This document shows, one piece after another, positions 16,841-25,014 of a stretch of DNA of 64,000 nucleotides; positions within the stretch are counted from its first letter, which is position 1; every line of letters starts with the position of its first letter. The notes beneath the pieces are model-generated. The model was not told where the DNA came from, did not search any database, and saw only the letters and a list, made by a program, of their open reading frames with translations. The stretch spans positions 1 to 64,000 of the forward strand of contig NZ_NTMR01000011.1 in NCBI RefSeq assembly GCF_002307495.1, read 5' to 3'. The translations under genes were made by a program, and so were the position numbers. This DNA is from Pseudomonas abyssi (GTDB lineage Bacteria; Pseudomonadota; Gammaproteobacteria; Pseudomonadales; Pseudomonadaceae).

Positions 16841-17512
16841 ATGCAGGACTACCGCTGGCTGCATGAGTACTGCCTGAATCGCTTTGGCTCGGCGCAGGCG
16901 CTGGAAGCGCTTTTGCCCCAGCCGCGAACCGCAGATGAGCTGCGTGCCATTGCTGATGATCGCTATCTGTCGACCATCGCTTTGCGGGTATTTCGTGCGG
17001 GGCTCAGACATAGTCTGGTGGATGCCAAATGGCCGGCCTTTGAAGAGGCCTTCTTTGGGTTTGCCCCGGAGAAAGTCGTACTGATGAGCGCCGAGCACAT
17101 CGAGCGGCTGATGCAGAACACTCGCCTGATTCGCCATCTTGGCAAGTTGCGCAGCGTGCCGCGCAATGCCCAGCTGGTGCTGGATATCCGCGCCGAGTAC
17201 GGCAGTATGGGCAACCTGATCGCTGACTGGCCGGAGGACGATATCGCCGGGCTCTGGCGTTTGCTGGCCAAGCGGGGCGCGCAGCTGGGCGGTCAATCGG
17301 CACCGCGCCTGTTGCGCATGCTGGGCAAGGACACCTGGGCTCCCAGTGAGGATGTGGTGGCCGCGCTGAAGGCACAGGGCATCATCGACAAGATGCCGAC
17401 CAGCCAGCGTGACCAGGCCGCCGCGCAGGCGGCTTTCAATCAGTGGCGCGCGGACAGCGGACGGCCGTTATGTCAGCTCTCTGCGATGCTGGCGTTTACC
17501 GTGAACCATTGA
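16841..17512 (+). CDS. Tag-family (3-methyladenine DNA glycosylase I-like) protein
   Basis: A 223-residue protein whose middle follows the Tag helix-hairpin-helix fold: ALRVFRAGL, WPAFEEAFFGFAPEKVVLM, IERLMQNTRLIRHLGKLRSVPRNAQ. In E. coli Tag the equivalent first segment is CLEGQQAGLSW, carrying the base-recognition Glu and Trp; here Arg and His occupy those places. The N-terminal zinc-binding Cys is also missing. The protein may therefore have lost or changed glycosylase activity. It lies immediately downstream of ttcA. Confidence 0.7.
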   Translation: MQDYRWLHEYCLNRFGSAQALEALLPQPRTADELRAIADDRYLSTIALRVFRAGLRHSLVDAKWPAFEEAFFGFAPEKVVLMSAEHIERLMQNTRLIRHLGKLRSVPRNAQLVLDIRAEYGSMGNLIADWPEDDIAGLWRLLAKRGAQLGGQSAPRLLRMLGKDTWAPSEDVVAALKAQGIIDKMPTSQRDQAAAQAAFNQWRADSGRPLCQLSAMLAFTVNH

Positions 17513-17625
17513 TCAGAAAAAGGCAGCTGATCTGTGGCTTGGCGCGGCAAGTTAAAGTAAATTCTTGACCTTGGGCGCTTGAGCGTCCATTTTTTAATCA
17601 AACCCCTCGGGCTGGAGGTTGCCGG

Positions 17626-18150
17626 ATGCGGCACAGTGCGCTGTTGATCCTGTTTCTGACCGCTGTTTTGGCAGGCTGCTCCAGTGCGCCCAAAAACCCT
17701 CCCGTTGCGGTGTCTGCACCGGCGCGCACCTTGCCCTCGGTGACCCCCTCCGACTCCTCTCAGATTCTTGGCAATGACGTGGTCTTTCAGGCTTTCAGTC
17801 TGGTGGGCACCCCGTATCGCTGGGGCGGCACCTCGCCCGAGACCGGTTTTGACTGCAGTGGCTTGATTCAGTACGTCTACCGCGAAGCGGCCGGCATGAG
17901 CCTGCCGCGCACCACCTCCGATCTGTATAACCTCAACGTGGCTCGCCCCGCCGAGAGCGCGCTGGCGCCGGGTGACCTGGTGCTCTTTGCCATGAACGGC
18001 GGACGCGTCAACCACGCCGGCATCTATATTGGTGAGGGGCGCTTTCTGCATGCGCCCAGCACGGGCGGCGTGGTGCGCGTCGACGAGCTGGAGTCGTCGT
18101 TCTGGCAGCGTACCTTCAAGGGCGCACGCCGGGTGATCGGTAGCCACTGA
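17626..18150 (+). CDS. NlpC/P60 (C40) cell-wall peptidase lipoprotein
   Basis: A 174-residue protein with a lipobox LAGC (Cys near 18), a short Pro/Ser-rich linker and an NlpC/P60 domain: catalytic Cys in TGFDCSGLIQYVYREA and catalytic His in VNHAGIYIGEGRFLHAPS. These enzymes cut D-glutamyl-diaminopimelate links in peptidoglycan stem peptides. The size matches Spr/MepS-like lipoproteins. The GNAT gene begins 20 bases downstream. Confidence 0.88.
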   Translation: MRHSALLILFLTAVLAGCSSAPKNPPVAVSAPARTLPSVTPSDSSQILGNDVVFQAFSLVGTPYRWGGTSPETGFDCSGLIQYVYREAAGMSLPRTTSDLYNLNVARPAESALAPGDLVLFAMNGGRVNHAGIYIGEGRFLHAPSTGGVVRVDELESSFWQRTFKGARRVIGSH

Positions 18151-18170
18151 CCCGCTGCCAGGAGTCAAAC

Positions 18171-18752
18171 ATGTTTATCCAACCTGGGCCCCTGCGGGGC
18201 CAGCACGTATTGCTGGAGCCGCTGGCGCTGGAGCATACCGCTGCGCTGCAACGCGCCGTTGCCGATGGAGAAAGCTGGAAGCTCTGGTACGCCAGCGTGC
18301 CGACGCCTGACGCGATGCCTGAGTACGTTCAGCACGCGTTGCACGGTATGGAACAGGGCAACCTTGCCTATGCGGTGCGCAGCCTTGCCAGTGGGGAGAT
18401 CGTTGGCTGCACGCGCTACTACGACGTAGATACCGCCAATCGCCGCGCCTTGATCGGCTATACCTGGTATGCCGATGCCGCTCGGCGAACGCCGATCAAC
18501 AGCGAGAGCAAGCTGCTGCTGTTGCAGCATTTGTTTGAGGCCGCCGGTGCCATCGCGGTCGAATTTCGCACGCATTTCTTCAATCAGGCATCGCGGACGG
18601 CTATCGAGCGTTTAGGCGCCAAGCAGGATGGTGTGCTGCGCAGCCACCAGATTCTGCCCGATGGCTCGATTCGCGACACTGTGGTGTACTCCATCGTTGC
18701 CAGCGAGTGGCCGGCGGTGAAGAACAACCTGCTGAGCCGTCTGGCAGGCTGA
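18171..18752 (+). CDS. GNAT family N-acetyltransferase (RimJ-like)
   Basis: A 193-residue GNAT protein of the RimJ/RimL type: the opening GPLRGQHVLLEPLALEH and the acceptor region VEFRTHFFNQASRTAIERLGAKQDGVLR (NQASRTAIERLGA is the CoA-proximal motif) are typical. The substrate is unknown; relatives acetylate protein N-termini or small amines. An AGGAG site precedes the ATG. Confidence 0.83.
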   Translation: MFIQPGPLRGQHVLLEPLALEHTAALQRAVADGESWKLWYASVPTPDAMPEYVQHALHGMEQGNLAYAVRSLASGEIVGCTRYYDVDTANRRALIGYTWYADAARRTPINSESKLLLLQHLFEAAGAIAVEFRTHFFNQASRTAIERLGAKQDGVLRSHQILPDGSIRDTVVYSIVASEWPAVKNNLLSRLAG

Positions 18753-18755
18753 CAG

Positions 18756-18986
18756 GTGCAACTGGCGCCTGCGGGTAGTGATGCGGCCCGTTGTCCTTTC
18801 TGCGCGGGTGCCAATGCCTGCGCTGCCGAGACGGGGAGCTGCTGGTGCTTTGACCTGTCCGTTCCTGAGGCTCTGCTGGCGCTGGTGCCGACAGAGCAGC
18901 GTCATCGCGCCTGTATCTGCCAGCACTGTGTGCGCGCCTTTACCAGTGACCCTAACGGCTTTGCAGAGCGCTATCGCCTGCGCTGA
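18756..18986 (+). CDS. cysteine-rich CWC family protein
   Basis: A 76-residue protein with six to seven cysteines, including CPFCAGANAC, CWCF and CICQHC, which match the small 'cysteine-rich CWC' family (probable zinc-binding, unknown function). It starts with GTG three bases after the GNAT stop. Its stop lies one base from the convergent methyltransferase stop. Confidence 0.7.
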   Translation: MQLAPAGSDAARCPFCAGANACAAETGSCWCFDLSVPEALLALVPTEQRHRACICQHCVRAFTSDPNGFAERYRLR

Positions 18987-18987
18987 A

Positions 18988-19638
18988 TCAGCGCTTGCGC
19001 AGTAACACGACATCCGCCCCCACTATCTCCAGCTCGGCCTGCCAGTGTTGCGCCAGCCAGTGAAAGCTGTGTTCGCTGAAAAAGCTGATATGGGTCGGGT
19101 CGCTCTTGTAGTGCCAGGTGCTGAAGGCCTCCGGGCTGGTTACCCGCTTGGTCATCAGCCCGAGCCAGCCGTCAGTCTTGAGGCAACGCCAGAGTTGCTC
19201 CAGCACCGCAAGCGGCGCAGCCAGATGCTCCACTACCTCGGTTGCGGTGATGAAGTCCCATTGCTGTTCAAGCGCGGCCGGGTTGGGGTGGTAGTAGAGG
19301 TCGTGCAGGGTCACCTGATGCCCGTGCTCACGCAGCATCAACGCGAGGGCCGGGCCGGGGCCACAGCCAAAGTCGAGACCGCAGCTGGCTGGCGGCAGGC
19401 GCTGCAGCAGTGGCTCAGCCAGACGTGAGAGAAAACGCCGATAGCCCGCGTCATCGGGGTGGTTCTCGTGGCGGTCGTACTCGGCCTTTTCCTGCGCGGC
19501 GGTCAGGTGCCATTGCGCCGGTACGTGCACCATCAGGCACTGTTCGCACTGCCAGTAGCCGCGCTTGCGGTCACTGAGCATCCAGTGGGAGGGCGAGCTG
19601 CAGAGCGGGCAGGGCAGGGCCTGGTGCTGCGCAGTCAC
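18988..19638 (-). CDS. class I SAM-dependent methyltransferase with N-terminal zinc knuckle
   Basis: A 216-residue protein. A CPLC...CEQC zinc-knuckle-like segment covers residues 8-40, followed by a Rossmann SAM domain (LDFGCGPGPALALML near 100) and a DFITATEVVEHLAAP motif IV region. This is the layout of Methyltransf_23-type enzymes with an N-terminal metal-binding motif. Substrate unknown. I placed the start at GTG 19638, where it overlaps the patatin stop by four bases (GTGA). The frame extends upstream but lies within the patatin gene. Confidence 0.8.
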   Translation of the reverse strand: MTAQHQALPCPLCSSPSHWMLSDRKRGYWQCEQCLMVHVPAQWHLTAAQEKAEYDRHENHPDDAGYRRFLSRLAEPLLQRLPPASCGLDFGCGPGPALALMLREHGHQVTLHDLYYHPNPAALEQQWDFITATEVVEHLAAPLAVLEQLWRCLKTDGWLGLMTKRVTSPEAFSTWHYKSDPTHISFFSEHSFHWLAQHWQAELEIVGADVVLLRKR

Positions 19639-20714
19639 AGTGGCTTGATACGGTCTATCAGTTGTCCGGAGTCGGCCAGCTCCAGGAATTCGTCGCCCAT
19701 GCGCTGGCTTTCGCTCATTGCCTTGCGCCAGTACTTCTCGCGGCCATCGTTGTCGTACACGTAGCGATTGAAGTCCTTGCGATCCGGTAGCTTGCGATGC
19801 GGCAGGCGCTCCAGGTACTCGGGCGAGGGCGCCAGCAGCAGCACGTCGCGCAGTTGCTGGGCGTTGTGCTTGCGCCACGGCATGCTCTTGTCGAACCAGC
19901 CGGGAATCACGCGATCGATGAAGTGCGGATAGAGAATGACCCCGGGCGCGGTGTAGGGCAGGTCGAGGTGATAGTCGAGCAGGCCGCCATCGCGGTACAC
20001 ACCGGGCTCGGCGCCAGGTATGTCGCGGACCGCCTCCATCACCATCGGAATGGAGCCGGAGGCGAGCAGCGCCGAGCGCAGGTTTTCGGCTGTCAGTTCG
20101 ACATGGGCGCTGGTGAAATCGCGCAGCTCTTCCAGCGCGGGCAGTTGACGCGGGTCATGCAGGATCACGCGTTCAAAGAAGCGGCCGAGGTGCCGACGGC
20201 CCAGCAGATTGGCGCCAATGACGCCCCCCAGGCCGAGCGCCAGGCGCGTGCGCGAATCGTCGCGCAGCAGGCCGCGGCTCTTCACTACGACGATGTTCAG
20301 ACGGTAGTGCGGATTGCTGAGAATGGCATCAAACTGCGCCTGCAGCAGCTCGTCGATCATCTGGCCGCAGGCAGCGCTGATGGTCTGAATGGTCACGCCC
20401 TTGGGGAAGCGCATGGCGGTGTACAATTCGCCGAGCTGACGCAGCGTGTGCACAGGGTCTGGCATGCAGGCGCTGGCGAAGCGCCAACTGCCGATGGAGG
20501 CGCCGATCAGGCTGCGGGGTTGCGGCGCGCGCGGCAGCCATTCGCCGAACAGCGCCAGGTCCAGTCCCTGAATGCCCAGTGCCTTGGGGCCACCGGCGGC
20601 GCCGGGAATCATATGTACATCGGCCGGCTGCAGGCCGTTTTCGCGGATGTGCTGAAGGGCGCGCTGCCCTGCGCGGAGCGTCAACGCCGGTGTTTTAACC
20701 TGTATCGCTGTCAT
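19635..20714 (-). CDS. patatin-like phospholipase
   Basis: A 359-residue patatin-like protein. The nucleophile elbow is GASIGSWR (Ser near residue 93), the oxyanion glycines are in IPGAAGGPKALG near 40, and the catalytic Asp is in VYRDGGLLDYH. Patatins hydrolyse acyl esters of phospholipids through a Ser-Asp dyad. No signal peptide is visible, so it is probably cytosolic. It is the first gene of a two-gene operon with the methyltransferase. Confidence 0.85.
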   Translation of the reverse strand: MTAIQVKTPALTLRAGQRALQHIRENGLQPADVHMIPGAAGGPKALGIQGLDLALFGEWLPRAPQPRSLIGASIGSWRFASACMPDPVHTLRQLGELYTAMRFPKGVTIQTISAACGQMIDELLQAQFDAILSNPHYRLNIVVVKSRGLLRDDSRTRLALGLGGVIGANLLGRRHLGRFFERVILHDPRQLPALEELRDFTSAHVELTAENLRSALLASGSIPMVMEAVRDIPGAEPGVYRDGGLLDYHLDLPYTAPGVILYPHFIDRVIPGWFDKSMPWRKHNAQQLRDVLLLAPSPEYLERLPHRKLPDRKDFNRYVYDNDGREKYWRKAMSESQRMGDEFLELADSGQLIDRIKPL

Positions 20715-20842
20715 GCTGAGCGGGTTCCCTGTGGCTGCGCGCCCGATTTTAAGGTTGGTTTCAGCTGGTGGCTATAGTCTGTACTTGTCAGAAGGCGGTA
20801 CCGAACGGTTCGGCATCGCTCCACATAAAAGAGGAAACGACT

Positions 20843-21154
20843 ATGTACAAGCAACTTGTTTCGCTGTCTTGCGCCGCCATCCTGGGTCTGGGCAGTGCTG
20901 CCGTGCTGGCAGACGACGATGTACGCATGGATGAGGTCCCCGGTCTGGTTGAGCAGGGTACCATTCAGTCCCTGGAAAGCCTGAACGAAAAGGCGCTCTC
21001 GGTGCAACCTGGCACCATCACCGATACCGATCTGGACAAGCATTATGGCCGCTATGTCTACGAAGTTGAAATTCGCGATGCCCAAGGGCAGGAGTGGGAC
21101 CTCGACCTGGATGCGAGCAATGGCGACGTTCTGGAACACCGCCGCGACGATTGA
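20843..21154 (+). CDS. secreted PepSY-domain protein 1
   Basis: A 103-residue protein with a signal peptide (about 1-23, cleavage after VLA) and a PepSY-like domain ending in the strand pair YGRYVYEVEIRDAQGQEWDLDLDA-type sequence (YVYEVEIRD, then [13 protein letters not shown]). PepSY domains are periplasmic and often modulate proteases or two-component sensors. The gene heads an operon with a second PepSY gene, a response regulator and a histidine kinase. I chose ATG 20843, preceded by GAGGAAACG. Confidence 0.83.
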   Translation: MYKQLVSLSCAAILGLGSAAVLADDDVRMDEVPGLVEQGTIQSLESLNEKALSVQPGTITDTDLDKHYGRYVYEVEIRDAQGQEWDLDLDASNGDVLEHRRDD

Positions 21155-21458
21155 TCCGCGGCGCATCAGCCGCCCGCTGGTATGGGCGCTGGTGCTGATT
21201 CCACTGAGTGTCAGCGCGCGCGACCTGAGTCAGGACGAGGCGCTGACGCTGACCGAGCAGGGGCACATTGTGCCCCTGCAGGTGCTTGTGGATGACGCCC
21301 TGGAGCGATTCCCGGGCCGCCTGCTGGAAGCCGAGCTGGAACTTGATGACGGCATCTACATCTATGAGATCGAGGTGGTGACCCACTCGCGGCGGGTCAT
21401 GGAACTGGAATACGACGCGACCACTGGCGATCTGCTGGACGTAGAAGAGGACGATTGA
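21120..21458 (+). CDS. secreted PepSY-domain protein 2
   Basis: A 112-residue protein homologous to its upstream neighbour ([49 protein letters not shown]), with a hydrophobic signal-like segment ([15 protein letters not shown]). Its start lies inside the end of the first PepSY gene, a 35-base out-of-frame overlap; ATG 21111 is an alternative. It ends in the TGATG overlap that starts the response regulator. It is a tandem duplicate, probably periplasmic. Confidence 0.75.
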   Translation: MATFWNTAATIDPRRISRPLVWALVLIPLSVSARDLSQDEALTLTEQGHIVPLQVLVDDALERFPGRLLEAELELDDGIYIYEIEVVTHSRRVMELEYDATTGDLLDVEEDD

Positions 21459-22129
21459 TGCGGCTGTTACTGGTTGAGGATAACGTGGCGCTGGCCGACA
21501 GCCTGCTGGCCGTACTCAAGCGTGCGGGCTACGCAGTGGATTGGCGCGCTGATGGACGCGATGCGCTGCTGCTCGGTGAGCAGGAACCCTACGACCTGGC
21601 CATTCTTGACCTCGGCCTGCCGGGCATGGATGGCCTGGAGATCCTGCGCACTTGGCGTTCTGCCGGCAGCTCGCTGCCGGTGCTGATCCTCACGGCTCGT
21701 AGCCGCTGGACCGAGCGCGTTGAGGGGTTGCAGGCCGGTGCCGATGATTACCTGACCAAGCCATTTCACAATGAGGAGTTGCTCCTGCGCGTGCAGGCAC
21801 TGCTGCGTCGTGCCCATGGCCGCGAGCCGCAAACCCTGCTCAGCGCTGCTGGCCTGCAACTGGATGAAGCGCAGCAGCAGGTGGTGCGCGACGGGCAGGC
21901 GCCGGTCAGCCTGTCGGCGAGCGAGTTCAAGCTGCTGCGCTACTTTATGCTCAACCCGGGCAAGGTGCTATCCAAGACCCGGTTGGCAGAGCACCTCTAC
22001 GATTATGAAGACGAGCGCGACTCCAACGTCATTGAGGTACTGATCAACCACCTGCGCCGTAAACTGGGCCGTGAGGCGATTGAAACGCGCCGTGGTCAGG
22101 GTTATGTGCTGGTGGGGGCGGATGCGTGA
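21458..22129 (+). CDS. OmpR-family response regulator
   Basis: A 223-residue protein. The receiver domain has acidic residues at 8-9 (LLVEDN), the phosphoacceptor Asp near 51 ([13 protein letters not shown]) and Lys near 101 (YLTKPF). A C-terminal winged helix follows ([36 protein letters not shown]). It resembles the PhoP/QseB/TctD group. The kinase gene overlaps by four bases. Activity is likely tuned by the PepSY proteins through the kinase, which is inference from the operon. Confidence 0.92.
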   Translation: MRLLLVEDNVALADSLLAVLKRAGYAVDWRADGRDALLLGEQEPYDLAILDLGLPGMDGLEILRTWRSAGSSLPVLILTARSRWTERVEGLQAGADDYLTKPFHNEELLLRVQALLRRAHGREPQTLLSAAGLQLDEAQQQVVRDGQAPVSLSASEFKLLRYFMLNPGKVLSKTRLAEHLYDYEDERDSNVIEVLINHLRRKLGREAIETRRGQGYVLVGADA

Positions 22130-23451
22130 TATCCATCAGCCGCCGTTTGACGCTGAGTCTGGTACCGCTGCTGCTGGTCAGCGTGTTGCTGATTGTGCAG
22201 GGCGGTGTCTGGTTGTATGACCAGGCGCAGCGCGACTACCTGACCCAACTGCTGCAACGTGAAGCCGACAGTATGCTGGCTGCGCTGACCCGGGGCAGCG
22301 ACGGTCTGTTTCTGGACATGGATAAGGTTGACCCTGACTATCGACGCCCCTACTCGGGGCGTTATTTCGTTGTGCAGGGAGCCGAAAAATGGCGCTCGCG
22401 CTCGCTCTGGGATCACCGTTTACCGCTGCCGGGCGACGGCCTGCAGGCTGAATTGCTGCCCGGGCCGGATGGTCAGGAGCTGCTGGTCTGGTCCGGTGAG
22501 TACCTTAAGGGCGGCGAGCGTCTGACCATCAGTGTGGCCATCGACTATCAGCCGTTGCTGGGTGAGTTTCGCCAGGCCAGCTGGTGGCTTACCGGACTCG
22601 GGGTGCTGGTGGTGCTGCTAGCTGCGGCGTTGCAGCACTGGTTTCTGCGTCGTTCGCTAGGGCCGCTGCGCAGGGTGCAGGGCGAGTTGGCAGAGTGGCG
22701 CAGTGGGGAGCGTCTGCAGTTGAGCGAGCAGGTGCCGGAGGAGCTGGCGCCGCTGGTGGCTGAAATCAATCATCTGGGCCAGCAGATAGAGTCCGTGCTG
22801 GAGCGTGCGCGCAATAGCGCGGGTGATCTCGGGCATGCCTTGAAGACCCCGCTGGCGGTCATCGAGAGCCGTCTGGAGAGCTTGTCCGGGCAGCTGCCGC
22901 AGACCGATTGGCAGGAGCTGCAGGAGCAGGTGCAGAGCATCCGTACCCAACTGGAGCGCACACTGCAGCGTGCGCGTCTGGCACCGGATCAGGCGCGTGG
23001 GCAACGCTTTGCGCCGAGCACCGACCTCACCGCTTTGGTGCAGACGCTGCAGAGCCTGTATCCAAATGGCCCGCAGATTCAGCTGCAGGGGGAGTTGTCC
23101 ATCAGTTGGCCCTTTGACCGGGAGGATCTGCTGGAGCTGCTGGGTAATCTGCTGGATAACGCCTGCAAATGGGCGCGCGCCGAGGTACGTATTGCCTGGC
23201 AGCTGCGTGCCGACCAGCTGGATCTGGAGGTGGCAGACGACGGCCCCGGTATCGCGAAGGCTGAGCGTGAGCAAGTGCTTGGGCGGGGCGCGCGCCTTGA
23301 CCAGCAGGCCCCCGGGCATGGGCTGGGCCTGGCGATCGTACGGGATATGGTAGCCACCTATCAGGGCACGCTGGCGCTGGAGCAGGCCCCGGAAGGCGGG
23401 CTGCTGGTGCGTATCAGCGTGCCACTGCAGCGCCGCCGGGGCGGCGCCTGA
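22126..23451 (+). CDS. sensor histidine kinase
   Basis: A 441-residue kinase starting at a GTG that overlaps the regulator's stop. It has a membrane helix at about 12-32, a periplasmic sensor of about 120 residues, a second helix at about 148-168, a HAMP-like linker and a DHp domain with phosphoacceptor His near 237 ([12 protein letters not shown]). The ATPase follows with N box [11 protein letters not shown]1 [10 protein letters not shown] and G2 GHGLGLAIV. The organisation is PhoQ-like. The signal is unknown. Confidence 0.92.
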   Translation: MISISRRLTLSLVPLLLVSVLLIVQGGVWLYDQAQRDYLTQLLQREADSMLAALTRGSDGLFLDMDKVDPDYRRPYSGRYFVVQGAEKWRSRSLWDHRLPLPGDGLQAELLPGPDGQELLVWSGEYLKGGERLTISVAIDYQPLLGEFRQASWWLTGLGVLVVLLAAALQHWFLRRSLGPLRRVQGELAEWRSGERLQLSEQVPEELAPLVAEINHLGQQIESVLERARNSAGDLGHALKTPLAVIESRLESLSGQLPQTDWQELQEQVQSIRTQLERTLQRARLAPDQARGQRFAPSTDLTALVQTLQSLYPNGPQIQLQGELSISWPFDREDLLELLGNLLDNACKWARAEVRIAWQLRADQLDLEVADDGPGIAKAEREQVLGRGARLDQQAPGHGLGLAIVRDMVATYQGTLALEQAPEGGLLVRISVPLQRRRGGA

Positions 23452-23458
23452 GCAAGCG

Positions 23459-24622
23459 TCAGAGTGCGGAGGCGTCGATATCGACCAGCAGCAGGTGGCG
23501 GCTGTCGTCGATGAACAGTCCGGACGTCATGCAGTACTGGTTAGTGGTAGCGTCGCGGTAGCGGTTGGACAGGATCACGCGGCTGTCTTCGCCGGCCTCG
23601 GCCAGAATCTGATAGAAATACGGCCGCCAGGACCAGTTGTGGTCCAGGTAGCGAGGGTCGGTCTGCCAGGTGCCGTCGCGCCAGTCAAAGTTGGGGGAGA
23701 TCTGCGTGCCCTCGGCATCACACAAAAAGCAGCGCAGCAGCCACGGATAGTTGCGCGGGTCGGGCAGCCGCGTCGCTTGAGCGCCCTGTTGCAGCCATTG
23801 ACGCAGTTCGGCAAACAGCTCTGCCAGCGAGCGGCGCAGGTGGGCCAGCTTTTCGCGCTCGGCCAGCTTGGCGTGCACGTAGTGATCGCGCATCCGCGAG
23901 AACTGCTGCTGCACGGCTTCGCTAGGCAGAAAGTTCTCGGCCGGCTGGCCAAACAGGTAGCCCTGCACGTAACGGGCGCCGCACTCCAGCGCAAAGTGCA
24001 GTTCCTGCTCGGTCTCCACGCCTTCGGCGATGATCCAGCACCCGCTTTTTTCCGCCATCAATGCCAGTGCGCGCACAAAGTCGCCGCTGTTACCGTTGCC
24101 GGCGGCCGCCTGACGGAACAACTGGATATCCAGCTTGAGGATGTCCGGCTCCAGCGCCAGCACCCGGTCAAGCATGGAGTAGCCGGCACCGAAGTCGTCA
24201 ATGGCGATGCGAATGCCAGCGGCGCGGTAGCGCTGCACGACTTCGCGCAGCTGCTCGATGCTGCCCTGCAGCTCGGTGATTTCAAACACCACCTGATCGC
24301 TGGCAATGCCCATTTCTTCAAGCAGTTGCAGACTGGGCAGCGGCTTGCCCGGTTGTAACTGGCTGATCCAGGCGGGCGAGATGTTCAGGCTGAGAAACCC
24401 CTCGGGCGTATCGCGGAAGCGCTCCAGCGCCTGTCGGCGGATGGCGCGGTCCAGCTCCAGCAGATCTTCCTGCGGCGTGGCCGGGTTGGTGAACAGCGGG
24501 CCGGCGCTGCGAACATGTCCTTCATCGTCGCGCAGGCGCGCCAGGGCCTCGTAGCCGGCAATGCGGCCAGTGGCGGTGTCGATCAAGGGCTGGAAGTAGG
24601 GCAGTGGCTGGCCTGTAAACAC
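23459..24622 (-). CDS. EAL-domain c-di-GMP phosphodiesterase with C-terminal PAS/Cache-like domain
   Basis: A 387-residue protein. The EAL domain (about 5-250) keeps the catalytic signature: YEALARLR, FEITELQG, IDDFGAGYSMLD, AEGVETEQEL and QGYLFGQP. The remaining 130 residues (WRPYFYQILAEAGEDSRVI; LLLVDIDASAL) resemble the PAS/Cache-like C-terminal domain of YkuI-type proteins, so a small molecule may regulate it. No signal peptide or membrane helix is present, so it is cytosolic. It is convergent with the kinase gene, seven bases apart. Confidence 0.87.
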   Translation of the reverse strand: MFTGQPLPYFQPLIDTATGRIAGYEALARLRDDEGHVRSAGPLFTNPATPQEDLLELDRAIRRQALERFRDTPEGFLSLNISPAWISQLQPGKPLPSLQLLEEMGIASDQVVFEITELQGSIEQLREVVQRYRAAGIRIAIDDFGAGYSMLDRVLALEPDILKLDIQLFRQAAAGNGNSGDFVRALALMAEKSGCWIIAEGVETEQELHFALECGARYVQGYLFGQPAENFLPSEAVQQQFSRMRDHYVHAKLAEREKLAHLRRSLAELFAELRQWLQQGAQATRLPDPRNYPWLLRCFLCDAEGTQISPNFDWRDGTWQTDPRYLDHNWSWRPYFYQILAEAGEDSRVILSNRYRDATTNQYCMTSGLFIDDSRHLLLVDIDASAL

Positions 24623-24769
24623 ATCATTCTCCGGGGTCGGGACGTCGGGCGCTGACAGTATGCAAGATTATAGCCAAGCGGCTGGATGCTGCCGTGCCCA
24701 AGGACTTTGGGTCCGCGCAGGTGTCATCAAAGCGTCATTGTGCGCTTGCAGTGCACGATTTTGCGCTTT

Positions 24770-24785
24770 TGGTATGACGATTGCA
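24770..24785 (+). promoter_or_regulatory. possible sigma-54 promoter of amtB
   Basis: TGGTATGACGATTGCA keeps the -24 GG and -12 GC with ten bases between and differs from TGGCACGNNNNTTGCA at two positions. Transcription would start near 24797, giving a leader of about 220 bases before amtB. Nitrogen control by NtrC would fit amtB biology. Confidence 0.45.
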
Positions 24786-24943
24786 CTAATCAGGGGAGTT
24801 GCAAGCTTGATTACGCGCCAACATGGTGCCTTGCTGTTATGGGAAACAGCCAAGATTGCATCTAATGCTATGAAAAATAAATACAAATTAAACAAACCCT
24901 GAAAACCCGGCCGCAGCGACCTATTTTGCTGTCCGGGAGATAT

Positions 24944-24990
24944 TGCACCAAATGTATGCAGCGCAAAGCGCTGTGCACGCATGGGGTGCA
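24944..24990. promoter_or_regulatory. two NtrC-like dyads upstream of amtB
   Basis: TGCACC-N5-TATGCA (24944-24960) matches 10 of 12 defined positions of the NtrC site TGCACC-N5-GGTGCA. TGCACG-N5-GGTGCA (24974-24990) matches 11 of 12. They are 30 bases apart, near three helical turns. Both lie downstream of the sigma-54-like site and close to the start codon, an unusual place. The rest of 24623-25014 holds no gene. Confidence 0.35.
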
Positions 24991-25014
24991 CATTGTTTGC
25001 AAGAGGCTGCTTGA

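Noticed and set aside
24985-25000. Second sigma-54-like site GTGCAC-N5-TTGC next to amtB
   Set aside because: Loses one of the invariant -24 GG bases, and transcription would begin at the start codon. The site at 24770 is better.
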